From the NCBI GenBank assembly GCA_035948415.1, contig DASZJD010000017.1, positions 1 through 64,000 of the forward strand: a stretch of 64,000 nt of DNA. Reading direction: 5' to 3'. Shown piece by piece: positions 51,450 through 60,410 of this stretch (position 1 is the stretch's first letter; each line of letters starts with the position of its first letter). The position numbers and the translations under genes are program-made. The DNA is from Acidimicrobiia bacterium. GTDB taxonomy: Bacteria; Actinomycetota; Acidimicrobiia; IMCC26256; PALSA-555. The notes beneath the pieces were generated by a model. That model had not been told where the DNA came from and ran no database searches. It worked only from the letters and a program-made list of their open reading frames with translations.

Positions 51450-53159
51450 ATGCCCGATCTGCAGCAGCTCGAGTTCGTCTGCAACGGGACTCGCCAGCGT
51501 GTGCCGGTCGCCGCCGGCGCCTCGCTGCTCGGGGTGCTCCGCGAGCAGTTGGGGCTTCGCTCGCTGAAGGACGGCTGTGCCCCCCAAGGGCAATGCGGCT
51601 GCTGCACCGTGCTCGTCGACGGTGACGCTCGGGTCGCGTGCGTCACCCCGGCGACCCGCGTCGCGGGCCGAAGGGTGACGACGCTCGAGGGGCTGGACCC
51701 GGCCCGCCGGTCGACGCTCGTCGACGCCTTCGTCGCCGCCGGCGCCTCCCAGTGCGGGTTCTGCACTCCTGGGATCCTGCTGCGAGCCGCCGCGCTCGTC
51801 GAGCGGGGCAAGACAGCTCCGAGCGACGTCGAGCGAGCCCTCAGCGCCCACCTCTGCCGGTGCACCGGGTGGCGCACCATCGTCGACGCGATCACCGGCG
51901 ACGTCAGACCCGAGGCCGGCCGGCGCCTATCGGCCGCCACGACGCGGGCGACGCTCGAGGGCGACACCCCGCAGCGGGTCGGGCCGGACGTTCCCGCGGG
52001 CGGCGGCGGCTTCGCCGAGGACACCGCACCGGCGGACGCGCTCGTGGCCGTCCCGGTCCCACCGAGCTCGACCGTCGACGGCGTCGAGGCCGCCGGGCTG
52101 CGCTGGGTCGTCGCCGAGACGCTCGGCGACGCCCGGTCGCGGGCCGGCACCCCGCCCGGTCGGCGCAGCCCGCGCGCGGACGAATCGCCGCTCCCGCTCC
52201 CCGCTCCGGTGCCGGGCGGCGTCCGGCTCACCACCAGCTGGGTCGAGCCGGCCTACCTGGAGCCGGACGCGGCGTGGTGCGAGCCCGGCGGGGAGCCGGC
52301 GTCCCCGCTAGCGAACGGCGGCGCGTTCGGCGGCAAGACCACTTCGGCTGCGCCGGCGGCGGCGCGGGAGCTGAGCGACCGGCTCGGTCGTGCCGTTCGC
52401 GTCGTGTACTCGCGCGAGGACACCGTGCGCCTCGGACCGAAGCGACCCCCGATCGCGGCGACCGCGGTCGTCCGCGACGGTGCCGTCTTCATCGACGGCA
52501 GCTACGCGGCGGCGCCGTCCGCGTGGCCGCCGGCACCCGATGTCGTGACGCTCCCAGTGCGCGAGCACTGGGCGAGCGTGCCGTGTCCGGGCCCGCCGAC
52601 CGACCCTGGCCTGCGCGCCTTCCCGCTCGCCGAGCGCACGGTGCTGCGGGAGGGCGCACTCGCGGCGGCCGGCGTCGACGGTGCGCGCTGCTGCGTCGGC
52701 GACCGAGTGGCCGGCGTCCGCCTCGCGACGGTCGCCGCCGCCCCCGAGGGCGGGCTTGCCGGCGCCCGAGTCGAGCTCGACGCCGCGGGTGGGCTGGCCC
52801 GGGTCGCGGTGCGCGTCGCCGGGGGTGACCCGCTCGACGAGGTCGTGCTGCGCTCCTTCTGCCTCGGGGCGACGCACATGGCCCTCGGCTGGGTCCTGAC
52901 CGAGGGCATCGCCGTGGACCCTGAGCGCGGCGAGGTGCTGGACCTCACCATCCGGTCCTTCGGGATCCTGCGGGCGCGGGCGATGCCACCGGTCGACCTC
53001 GACGTCGTCGACGAGGCCGGGCCTCCGTGCCCGGTCAGCGGGGCGGTGTTCGCAGCGGTCGCGGCCGCGGCGTGGGAGGCGATCAGCGGCGCCGAGGGTC
53101 GGCGGCCCGAGGCCTTCCCCACGCGTGCGACCCGGGCCGCGCGCGCCGCCCGGGGCTAA
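51450..53159 (+). CDS. xanthine-dehydrogenase-like fusion: two 2Fe-2S clusters plus reduced molybdopterin domain
   Basis: Residues about 1-155 are a complete CoxS-type small subunit: plant-type ferredoxin cysteines in GCAPQGQCGCCTVLVDG and second-cluster cysteines in QCGFCTPG and LCRCTGW. The rest resembles the XDH/CoxL large subunit but is only about 400 residues instead of about 750. GGAFGGK is present, then parts of the domain ending LGWVLTEGIAVDPERGEVLDLTI. Where active enzymes have the GVGE glutamate, this one reads PVSGAVF, so catalysis as in XDH is doubtful. A FAD subunit is not nearby. It is divergent from the thioredoxin-fold protein. Confidence 0.75.
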   Translation: MPDLQQLEFVCNGTRQRVPVAAGASLLGVLREQLGLRSLKDGCAPQGQCGCCTVLVDGDARVACVTPATRVAGRRVTTLEGLDPARRSTLVDAFVAAGASQCGFCTPGILLRAAALVERGKTAPSDVERALSAHLCRCTGWRTIVDAITGDVRPEAGRRLSAATTRATLEGDTPQRVGPDVPAGGGGFAEDTAPADALVAVPVPPSSTVDGVEAAGLRWVVAETLGDARSRAGTPPGRRSPRADESPLPLPAPVPGGVRLTTSWVEPAYLEPDAAWCEPGGEPASPLANGGAFGGKTTSAAPAAARELSDRLGRAVRVVYSREDTVRLGPKRPPIAATAVVRDGAVFIDGSYAAAPSAWPPAPDVVTLPVREHWASVPCPGPPTDPGLRAFPLAERTVLREGALAAAGVDGARCCVGDRVAGVRLATVAAAPEGGLAGARVELDAAGGLARVAVRVAGGDPLDEVVLRSFCLGATHMALGWVLTEGIAVDPERGEVLDLTIRSFGILRARAMPPVDLDVVDEAGPPCPVSGAVFAAVAAAAWEAISGAEGRRPEAFPTRATRAARAARG

Positions 53160-53196
53160 GCGAGGCCGGACCCGTGCCGGGAGGTACCTTCGCGCC

Positions 53197-53337
53197 GTGC
53201 CCGGCGCCATCATCCTCGTGCTCGGGATGGTGCTCGCGGTGCCCGTCGGCGTGATGCTGGTCGGCGCCCTGTGGAGCGCGGTCTTCGGCTGGCTCGAGAG
53301 CAAGCAGGCGGACGCCCAGAGCCCCGACGGCGCCTGA
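53197..53337 (+). CDS. single-helix small membrane protein
   Basis: The 46-residue product consists of one transmembrane helix (GAIILVLGMVLAVPVGVMLVGALWSAVFGWL) and a short acidic tail. GTG 53197 is preceded by GGGAGG and by TACCTT 6 nt upstream, so the start is well supported despite the size. I do not know a function. The gene is convergent with the glnR-like gene. Confidence 0.6.
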   Translation: MPGAIILVLGMVLAVPVGVMLVGALWSAVFGWLESKQADAQSPDGA

Positions 53338-53346
53338 GCGGCGCGG

Positions 53347-54045
53347 TCAGCCGCCCGCGAGTCCGCGGGTGTGCCCGAACCGGTAGCCCACGGACCGCAC
53401 GGTCTGGATCCAGCCCGCGTGCTCCTCGCCGAGCTTCGCGCGCAGTCGCCGCACGTGGACGTCCACGGTGCGGGCACCGCCGTAGTACTCGTAGCCCCAC
53501 ACGCGCGACAGCAGCTGCTCCCGCGTGAAGACCTTCCCCGGGTGAGTGGCGAAGAACTTCAGCAGCTCGTACTCCATGTACGTGAGGTCGAGCGGCCGGT
53601 CGCCGAGTCCGGCCTGGTAGGTCTCGAGGTTCAGAACCAGGTCGCCGTACTCGACGATCTCGGGCCGCGCCCCCCGCCCCGTCCGCCAGAGGAGGTGCCG
53701 CAGCCGAGCCTCGAGCTCACGCGGGTGGAAGGGCGAGAGGCAGAAGTCGTCGAACAGGTCCTCGCGCAGCTCGAGCTCAGCCAGCTGGGCTCCCGAGGCG
53801 AGGAGCAGCACCGGCACGAGGTTCGCGTCGCGCCGGCACAGCGCTCGGCACATCCCGAACGCACCCTCTGGGTCCTCGTCGCACACCACGACCGCGCCCG
53901 CCCACCCCTCGCGGGGCTCGGCCTGCGTGGCTGCCGAGACGTTGACCGCCGCCTTCCACCGGTAGCCGGCGAGGTCGAGGGTCTGGACGAGCAGGGGCGG
54001 CGGTGGGTCCGGGAAGACCAGAAGCGGCTCGAGCATGTCCATCAC
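53347..54045 (-). CDS. glnR: GlnR-like OmpR-family nitrogen regulator
   Basis: The 232-residue protein has a divergent receiver domain (about 1-120) with an Asp in VVVCDEDPEGAFG but no clear lysine of the phospho-site (CLSPFHPRELEARL instead), and an OmpR winged helix with LTYMEYELLKFFATHPGKVFTREQLLSRVWG and TVDVHVRRLRAKLG, matching GlnR of Streptomyces and mycobacteria. GlnR controls glnA, amt and other nitrogen genes without classic phosphorylation. Its end of frame overlaps the glnA2 stop. Location beside two glutamine synthetases supports the call; a different OmpR regulator is the alternative. Confidence 0.82.
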   Translation of the reverse strand: MMDMLEPLLVFPDPPPPLLVQTLDLAGYRWKAAVNVSAATQAEPREGWAGAVVVCDEDPEGAFGMCRALCRRDANLVPVLLLASGAQLAELELREDLFDDFCLSPFHPRELEARLRHLLWRTGRGARPEIVEYGDLVLNLETYQAGLGDRPLDLTYMEYELLKFFATHPGKVFTREQLLSRVWGYEYYGGARTVDVHVRRLRAKLGEEHAGWIQTVRSVGYRFGHTRGLAGG

Positions 54046-55367
54046 AAGGTGCCGAGATACCGGCCGAGCTCGTACGGCGTGACTTGGGCCCGGTAATCAT
54101 CCCACTCGGCCCGCTTGTTGCGCACGAAGTGCTCGAAGACGTGCTCGCCCAGCGCCTCGGCCACCAGCTCCGAGCGCTCCATCACGTCGACGGCCTCGCC
54201 GAGCGACTCGGGCAGCGCCGCGATGCCCTCGGCGGCGCGCTCCTCGGGTGTCAGCTCGAAGATGTTGTTCGTCGCCTCCGGCGGCAGGTCGTAGCCGTCC
54301 TCGACCCCCTGTAGCCCGGCCGCCAGCATCACCGAGAACGCGAGGTACGGGTTGCACGCGGGGTCCGGGGAGCGAAACTCGATTCTCGTCGAGCTCTCCT
54401 TGCCCGCCTTCGTGACTGGGACCCGAACCAGCGCCGACCGGTTGTTGCGCGCCCAACACACGTACACGGGCGCCTCGTAGCGCACGCTGAGGCGCTTGTA
54501 CGAGTTCACCCACTGGTTCGTGACCGCGGTGATCTCCCGGGCGTGCTGCAGCAGGCCGGCGATGAAGCACTTGCCGACCTTCGACAGGCCGTGCTGGTCG
54601 CCGGGGTCGTGGAAGGCGTTCACGTCACCTTCGAAGAGCGACAGGTGCGTGTGCATCCCGGAGCCGAAGTCTCCAGCGATCGGCTTCGGCATGAAGGTGG
54701 CGTACACGCCGGCGTCGGCGGCGATCTTCTTCACGACGTGGCGAAACGTGATCACGTTGTCCGCCATCGTGAGCGCGTCGGTGTACCGCAGGTCGATCTC
54801 GTGCTGGCTGGGCCCGAGCTCGTGGTGGCTGTACTCGACCGGGATGCCCATGGCCTCCAGGCTCACGATGGCCTGCTTGCGCAGGTTCGAGACGCTCTCC
54901 ACCTGGGTCAGATCGAAGAACCCGGCGTGGTCGAGCGGCTCCGGCGCGGTCTCGGACTGGAAGAAGAAGAACTCCATCTCGGGACCGGCATAGAACGTGA
55001 AGCCCTTCTCGCGGGCTCGCTCGAGGTTCCGCTTCAACACGAAGCGCGGGTCGCCCTCGAAGGGCTCGTTGGAGATCCGGTGCACGTCGCAGAACACACG
55101 CGCGGTCGGGGCGTCATCGCCGTGCCAGGGCACGATCTCGAACGTGTTGGCGTCCGGGAGCAGCAGCATGTCCGACTCCTGCACCCGGCTGTAGCCCTCG
55201 ATCGCCGATCCGTCGAAGGTCATGCCCTCCTCGAGCGCGACCTCGAGCTCGGCCGGCGTGATCTCGAAGCTCTTCAGGAACCCCAGCACGTCGGTGAACC
55301 ACAGCCGGACGAAGCGCACGCCCCGCTCCTCGACGGTCCGAAGGACGTAGTCGAGCTGGTGCTGCAT
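54042..55367 (-). CDS. glnA2: glutamine synthetase, GlnA2 type (GSI-alpha)
   Basis: The 441-residue enzyme has the type I signatures FDGSAIEGYSRVQESDML, the ATP site KPIAGDFGSGMHTHLSLF and [19 protein letters not shown]. It lacks the adenylylation tyrosine segment of GlnA1: the aligned part reads DGYDLPPEATNNIFEL. The C-terminus VTPYELGRYL resembles mycobacterial GlnA2 (Rv2222c). ATG 55367 is preferred to upstream in-frame codons by length. The glnR-like gene is its downstream overlapping neighbour and glnA1 is divergent across 190 bp with phased GlnR-box-like elements. Confidence 0.92.
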   Translation of the reverse strand: MQHQLDYVLRTVEERGVRFVRLWFTDVLGFLKSFEITPAELEVALEEGMTFDGSAIEGYSRVQESDMLLLPDANTFEIVPWHGDDAPTARVFCDVHRISNEPFEGDPRFVLKRNLERAREKGFTFYAGPEMEFFFFQSETAPEPLDHAGFFDLTQVESVSNLRKQAIVSLEAMGIPVEYSHHELGPSQHEIDLRYTDALTMADNVITFRHVVKKIAADAGVYATFMPKPIAGDFGSGMHTHLSLFEGDVNAFHDPGDQHGLSKVGKCFIAGLLQHAREITAVTNQWVNSYKRLSVRYEAPVYVCWARNNRSALVRVPVTKAGKESSTRIEFRSPDPACNPYLAFSVMLAAGLQGVEDGYDLPPEATNNIFELTPEERAAEGIAALPESLGEAVDVMERSELVAEALGEHVFEHFVRNKRAEWDDYRAQVTPYELGRYLGTL

Positions 55368-55427
55368 GGGGCCAGTGTGGCAGGCCGTGCTGCGGGTCTC
55401 GCTCGCCGCGGCCGGGCCGAACCCCCT

Positions 55428-55478
55428 GTTCACACGGCGTTCACAGACGCGAATGGGAGCGGAAACAGCGGACGTGAC
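55428..55478. promoter_or_regulatory. phased GlnR-box-like elements between divergent glnA genes
   Basis: Five-base elements occur every 11 bp: GTTCA (55428), GTTCA (55439), GAATG (55451), GAAAC (55462) and GTGAC (55474). GAAAC and GTGAC match the b- and a-sites of the GlnR consensus, and GTTCA is close. The array lies in the 190-bp divergent region, ideal for control of both synthetase genes. Confidence 0.55.
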
Positions 55479-55556
55479 AGCATCCCGCATCGGCTCGGCG
55501 AGCCGCGGTCGCGGACGGCCCGTGGGGTCGGCCGAATCTGAACGGAGGGTCAAGAC

Positions 55557-56993
55557 GTGGAGAGCCGCACCCCGAAGGAGGTCCTCGACCTCGCCCGGAG
55601 CGCCGACGCGCAGTTCGTGGACCTGCGCTTCTGCGACCTGCCCGGCGTCATGCAGCACTTCTCGATGCCAATCCACGAGCTGACCGAGGACGGCTTCGAG
55701 GACGGCTACGGGTTCGACGGGTCATCGATCCGCGGCTTCCAGGAGATCCAGGAGTCCGACATGCTCCTGATCCCCGACGCGAACACCGCGGTCATCGACC
55801 CGTTTCGGGAGCATGTGACGCTGAACCTCAACTGTTTCGTGCGCGATCCGGTGACGGGAGAGTCGTACACGCGCGACCCGCGCTACGTGGCCCGCAAGGC
55901 CGAGGACTACCTCAAGAGCACCGGGCTCGCCGACACCGCGTACTTCGGGCCTGAGGCCGAGTTCTACATCTTCGACCAGGTCCGTTTCGATCAGACCCAG
56001 AACTCCGGCTACTACTTCATCGACTCGGTCGAGGGCGTCTGGGGCTCGGGGCGCGAGACGGAGCTCGACGGGACACCGAACCTCGGGTACAAGCCCCGCT
56101 ACAAGGAGGGCTACTTCCCCGTCCCGCCGATGGACCAGCACCAGGACATCCGGGCCGAGATGATCGCGGTCCTGGAGTCCCTCGGCGTCGAGGTCGAGGT
56201 GCAGCACCACGAGGTCGGCACCGCCGGCCAAGCCGAGATCGACATGCGCTTCGACTCGCTGCTCCGCATGGCTGACAAGCTCATGCTCTACAAGTACGTC
56301 ACGAAGAGCGTGGCCCGCACCCGGGGCAAGTCCGTCACGTTCATGCCGAAGCCGATCTTCATGGACAACGGGTCGGGGATGCACGTCCACCAGTCGCTGT
56401 GGAAGGGTGGCAGCCCCTTGTTCTTCGACGAGAAGGGCTACGGGAGCATCTCCGACATGGCCCGCTGGTACATCGGCGGCCTGCTCCAGCACGCCGCGGC
56501 GATCATCGCCTTCTCGAACCCGACGACGAACTCCTACAAGCGGCTGGTCCCCGGTTTCGAGGCCCCGGTGAACCTCGTGTACTCGCAGCGGAACCGATCC
56601 GCGGCGGTCCGGATCCCGCTGTACTCGAAGAGCCCGAAGGCCAAGCGGCTCGAGTTCCGCTGCCCCGACCCGGCTTGCAACCCTTACCTCGCGTTCGCGG
56701 CCATGCTGATGGCCGGGATCGACGGGGTGCAGAACAAGGTGGAACCGCCGAACCCGGTCGACCGCGACCTCTACGACCTGGCGCCGGAGGAGCTGGCCCA
56801 GGTGCCGCAGGTCCCGGCCTCGCTCGACGAGGCGCTGGCGGCGCTCGAGGCCGACCAGGACTTCCTGCTTGCCGGTGGGGTCTTCACGCCCGACGTGATC
56901 GAGACGTGGGTGGGCTACAAGCGCGAGAACGAGATCGACTCGATCCGCCTGCGCCCGCACCCGTATGAGTTCTACATGTACTACGACATCTGA
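55557..56993 (+). CDS. glnA1: glutamine synthetase, adenylylated type (GSI-beta)
   Basis: This is the main ammonium-assimilating synthetase, making glutamine from glutamate, ammonia and ATP. The 478-residue protein has [42 protein letters not shown] and [19 protein letters not shown], plus the adenylylation tyrosine in [12 protein letters not shown] that GlnE modifies. Length and the C-terminus [13 protein letters not shown] match GlnA1. GTG 55557 follows GGAGGG. glnE lies 600 bp downstream and glnA2 is divergent, as in mycobacteria. Confidence 0.97.
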   Translation: MESRTPKEVLDLARSADAQFVDLRFCDLPGVMQHFSMPIHELTEDGFEDGYGFDGSSIRGFQEIQESDMLLIPDANTAVIDPFREHVTLNLNCFVRDPVTGESYTRDPRYVARKAEDYLKSTGLADTAYFGPEAEFYIFDQVRFDQTQNSGYYFIDSVEGVWGSGRETELDGTPNLGYKPRYKEGYFPVPPMDQHQDIRAEMIAVLESLGVEVEVQHHEVGTAGQAEIDMRFDSLLRMADKLMLYKYVTKSVARTRGKSVTFMPKPIFMDNGSGMHVHQSLWKGGSPLFFDEKGYGSISDMARWYIGGLLQHAAAIIAFSNPTTNSYKRLVPGFEAPVNLVYSQRNRSAAVRIPLYSKSPKAKRLEFRCPDPACNPYLAFAAMLMAGIDGVQNKVEPPNPVDRDLYDLAPEELAQVPQVPASLDEALAALEADQDFLLAGGVFTPDVIETWVGYKRENEIDSIRLRPHPYEFYMYYDI

Positions 56994-57032
56994 TCGGGCC
57001 GGCCGAGCTCGTCGGCGCGGCCGCGTCGACGG

Positions 57033-57485
57033 TCACGGGCAGTCGATCCCGAGGTCGGCGCTCACGGCGGACGGCGGCGGCGCCACGGGGCCGCCGGGGC
57101 AGCCCACCGCGGCGGTTCCGAAGTCGGTGACGGTCCAGACGCCGGCGGCGCAGTGCGCGAGGCCCGAGCCGCCCTGGTAGACCCCCTCTTGCCCGGGCTG
57201 GGGCAGCGCGTCGAACCGGGCCCACGTCGGGTCCGAGCGGGCCAGGCTGACGTTCTGGACCTGGTACTGGGTCGGGTTCTGGTCGAGGCCGGCCACCGGG
57301 CTGGCCCGCACCGCCGCCGGGACCGTCGTCGCGCCGCCGCACGGCAGCGCGGCACCGGTGGTCGTGGTGGTACTCGGCGCCGGGGTGGTGGAGCGAGCCC
57401 GGTGGGTCGCCGGGCTGGCGCTCGATCCGGCGCAGGCCGCGGTCGTCACCACCACGGCAGCGACGATCGGCCACGGTCCGCGCAC
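57033..57485 (-). CDS. small secreted lipoprotein-like protein (paralogue of the gene at 3828)
   Basis: The 150-residue product has a hydrophobic start (PIVAAVVVTTAACAGSS) with a weak lipobox (TTAAC), a Thr/Ser linker, and the same C-terminal domain as the protein at 3828-4385: PCGGATTVPAAV, SPVAGL, HCAAGVWTVTD, VGCPGGP and a terminal CP, with the same four cysteines. The two genes lie 53 kb apart. This copy sits between glnA1 and glnE on the minus strand. Function unknown. Confidence 0.75.
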   Translation of the reverse strand: MRGPWPIVAAVVVTTAACAGSSASPATHRARSTTPAPSTTTTTGAALPCGGATTVPAAVRASPVAGLDQNPTQYQVQNVSLARSDPTWARFDALPQPGQEGVYQGGSGLAHCAAGVWTVTDFGTAAVGCPGGPVAPPPSAVSADLGIDCP

Positions 57486-57585
57486 CGCTTACCCTCCCCC
57501 TCGCGGGGCGCGATCGTGGCACGTCCGGGACGGGCGGCGTCGGCGCGCGACGGCCCGACGCTCGGCGCGGCGAGCGGGCGGCGCG

Positions 57586-60348
57586 CTACAGCGGGCCGCT
57601 GCTCGGTGCCTCGGGCCGGTCGTAGAAGACGCGCTCGACGACGCGCCGGGCCCGACGGGTCACGCGGCGGAAGTCGTCGCGCACCGTCGCCTCGGGCCGA
57701 TGGAGCGCGCCCAGCAGCCGTCCGATCCGTGCCGCGTCGGGGCCGGCGGGCAAGGCGTCGACCGGCCGGCCCGTGACCAGGTACGTCGCGTTGCGGGCGC
57801 GGGCGCAGAACTCGTACGCGGCGGCGAGCACGGCGACGTCGTCGGGGTCGAGCAGCCCGGCCGCGCCGAGGGCGTGCAGTGCGGGCAGGGTGGCCGTCGT
57901 CCGCACCTCGCTGTGCTCGGCGCCGTGCTGGAGCTGGAGGAGCTGGACCGTGAACTCGACGTCGGCCAGGCCCCCTCGTCCGAGCTTGAGGTGGAACTGT
58001 CGATCCTCCCCCGGCGGGACTCGCTCCCGCTCGATGCGCGCCTTCATCCGCCGGACCTCGCGGGCGTCGGCAGCCGAGAACGAGTCCCGGTACACGTACG
58101 GCGCGACGAGGTCGACGAACCGACGACCGACCTCGGGGTCGCCCGCCACGGGGCGGGCCCGGAGGAGCGCCTGGAACTCCCATCCCAGCGCCCAGCGCTC
58201 GTAGTAGGCGCGGCAGCCCTCGAGCGACCGGGCCAGGGGGCCGTCCTTGCCCTCCGGGCGCAGGTTGGCGTCGACCCGAAAGGTCTGACCCTCGGCTGTC
58301 GTCGCCCCGATCTCGCGCATGAGATCGCGCGCGACTCGGTCCGCGGCCTCGAAATCGGACGGCTCGTCTCCGTCGTACACGAACACGACGTCGATGTCGG
58401 ACGAGTACGAGAGCTCCTGGCCGCCGAGGCTGCCCATGCCCACGACCGCGAACGGCAACGGCGGCTGAAGCGAGCGGAGCGCGGCCTCGACGCAGGCGTC
58501 GGCCACCGCTGCGAGCTCGCGGGCGGTCACCTCGAGCGGCGCCAGACCGACGACGTCACGGGCGGCGATGCGCAGCAGCTCCCGCCGCTTGAAGCGGCGC
58601 AGCCCCGCTCGCCGGGCCTCGGTGTCCTGGCGCCAGCCCAGCGTGCCCAGGGCCGCCTCGCGCAGCTCGTCGGCGCTGCGCTCACGGGCGAACCAGTCGT
58701 CGTCCCCGAGGAGCTCGACGACGTCGGGCTGACGCAGCAGCGCGTCGCCGACGACCCGGCTCGAGCCGAGCACCCGGCAGACGCGCGCGGCCGCGCCGGG
58801 CTGGTCTCGGAAGGTTGGAGCCAGCGCCTGGTCTCGCCCCGAGTGCTCGGCGAGCCGCCGGAGCTGCAGCAGCCCCAGGTCGGGGTCGGGCGAGGCCGAG
58901 AGCCAGTCCAGGATCACCGGGAGGAGCTGCTGGAGGACGCGCGAGGCGCGAGTGAGGCCTCGGGTGAGCGCGCGGAGGGCGACGCGCGTCTGCTCGGTGT
59001 CCGCGAACCCGAAGGCGGTGAGCCGCTCCTCCGCGGCCTCGGCCGTGAGCGGGCCGGCGCCGGCCAGCGTGTCGAGGATGGGGGCGAAGAACAGGCGCTC
59101 GTGGATGGCGCGCACGTTCGCCTGGTGGACGCGGTGGTCAGCCTCGAACGCGTCGAGTGCGGTCGCCTCGGGTTGGTCCCGGTAGCCGAGGACGCGGGCG
59201 AGCAGGGTTCGGCCGGCGACGTCGGCGGGCAGCGTGTGGGTCTGGGCCTCGTCTCGCAGCTGGAGCCGGTGCTCGACCGTGCGGAGGAAGGTGTAGGCGC
59301 GCTCGAGGCGCCGGGCGTCGGGGGCCTCGATGTACCCGCCGACGGCCAGGTCTCGAAGGGCCTCGAGCGTGGCGGGCGAGCGGATCTGGGTGTCGTGGCG
59401 GCCGTGGACGAGCTGGAGCAGCTGCACCGCGAACTCGACGTCTCGGATGCCGCCTGGGCCGCGCTTCAGCTCACGCGCACCGACGCCACGACGCCGCAGC
59501 TCGGCCTCGCTGCGCTCCTTCAGGACTCGGGCCTCGCGCACCAGGTCCGGGTCGAGGACCTCGGGCCAGACGAACGGCCGGGTGCGGGCCACGAACTCCT
59601 GACCGAGCGACGCGTCCCCGGCCACGGGCCGCGCCTTCAGCAGCGCCTGGAACTCCCACGGGCGAGCCCAGCGCCCGTACCACGCCTCGTAGCTGTCGAG
59701 CGTCCGGGACAGCGACCCGGCGCGTCCCTCCGGCCGCAGGTCGGGGTCGGTCCGGAACACGATCCCACCCTCGGCCGGGTCGCCCATGATGCCGAGGAGG
59801 CGACGAGCGGCCCGCTCCGCCTCCTCGTGGTCGCCTTCGTGCACGAAGAGGATGTCCACGTCGCTGGCGTAGTTCAGCTCGCACCCGCCGAGCTTGCCCA
59901 TCCCGATCACCGCGAGCGGGTCCCGCGGCGCGGCCAGCTGGACGGCGACGCTGAGGCACGCGTCGGCGAGAGCGGCCAGGCGACGCCCGACGGCGGGGAG
60001 GTCCGCGAGCCCGAGGAGATCGGCGGCCGCGATGCGCAGGAGCTGCCGGCGCTTCCACCGACGGAGCTCGCGGGTGTCGGCCGGGGGCGGCGCGTCGAGG
60101 TCGGCGTCGAGCTGCTCCAGCACCGCGACGAGCGACGGGTCGCTCACGAGCGCGTTCGACAGCGAGCGCGACGCCCCGGCGATCGCGACGAGGGCGTCGC
60201 GCAGCAGCGGGTCCTCGACGATCCGATCGGCCACCTCGGGATCGGCTTCGACGAGACGGGCGAGGAGGCCGCGGGCCAGGCGAGCGTCGGCGGCACGCTC
60301 GATCGCGGCCTCGATCGTCGGGTGCCCGAGGGCGGCAGTCACACTCAC
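57586..60348 (-). CDS. glnE: glutamine synthetase adenylyltransferase/deadenylylase
   Basis: GlnE adds AMP to and removes it from glutamine synthetase in response to glutamine and PII. The 920-residue protein has the two nucleotidyltransferase halves expected: GMGKLGGCELNYASDVDILFVHEG in the first (deadenylylation) and GMGSLGGQELSYSSDIDVVFVYDG in the second (adenylylation), each followed by a helical region, with the linker between. Its target glnA1 is next door. The start is GTG 60348, and no gene overlaps it. Confidence 0.96.
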   Translation of the reverse strand: MSVTAALGHPTIEAAIERAADARLARGLLARLVEADPEVADRIVEDPLLRDALVAIAGASRSLSNALVSDPSLVAVLEQLDADLDAPPPADTRELRRWKRRQLLRIAAADLLGLADLPAVGRRLAALADACLSVAVQLAAPRDPLAVIGMGKLGGCELNYASDVDILFVHEGDHEEAERAARRLLGIMGDPAEGGIVFRTDPDLRPEGRAGSLSRTLDSYEAWYGRWARPWEFQALLKARPVAGDASLGQEFVARTRPFVWPEVLDPDLVREARVLKERSEAELRRRGVGARELKRGPGGIRDVEFAVQLLQLVHGRHDTQIRSPATLEALRDLAVGGYIEAPDARRLERAYTFLRTVEHRLQLRDEAQTHTLPADVAGRTLLARVLGYRDQPEATALDAFEADHRVHQANVRAIHERLFFAPILDTLAGAGPLTAEAAEERLTAFGFADTEQTRVALRALTRGLTRASRVLQQLLPVILDWLSASPDPDLGLLQLRRLAEHSGRDQALAPTFRDQPGAAARVCRVLGSSRVVGDALLRQPDVVELLGDDDWFARERSADELREAALGTLGWRQDTEARRAGLRRFKRRELLRIAARDVVGLAPLEVTARELAAVADACVEAALRSLQPPLPFAVVGMGSLGGQELSYSSDIDVVFVYDGDEPSDFEAADRVARDLMREIGATTAEGQTFRVDANLRPEGKDGPLARSLEGCRAYYERWALGWEFQALLRARPVAGDPEVGRRFVDLVAPYVYRDSFSAADAREVRRMKARIERERVPPGEDRQFHLKLGRGGLADVEFTVQLLQLQHGAEHSEVRTTATLPALHALGAAGLLDPDDVAVLAAAYEFCARARNATYLVTGRPVDALPAGPDAARIGRLLGALHRPEATVRDDFRRVTRRARRVVERVFYDRPEAPSSGPL

Positions 60349-60410
60349 CAGGCCAGTGTGTCGCGGGCGACGGCCGGATGGCCGGGGAGCATGGCCGTAT
60401 CCTTGACGCC

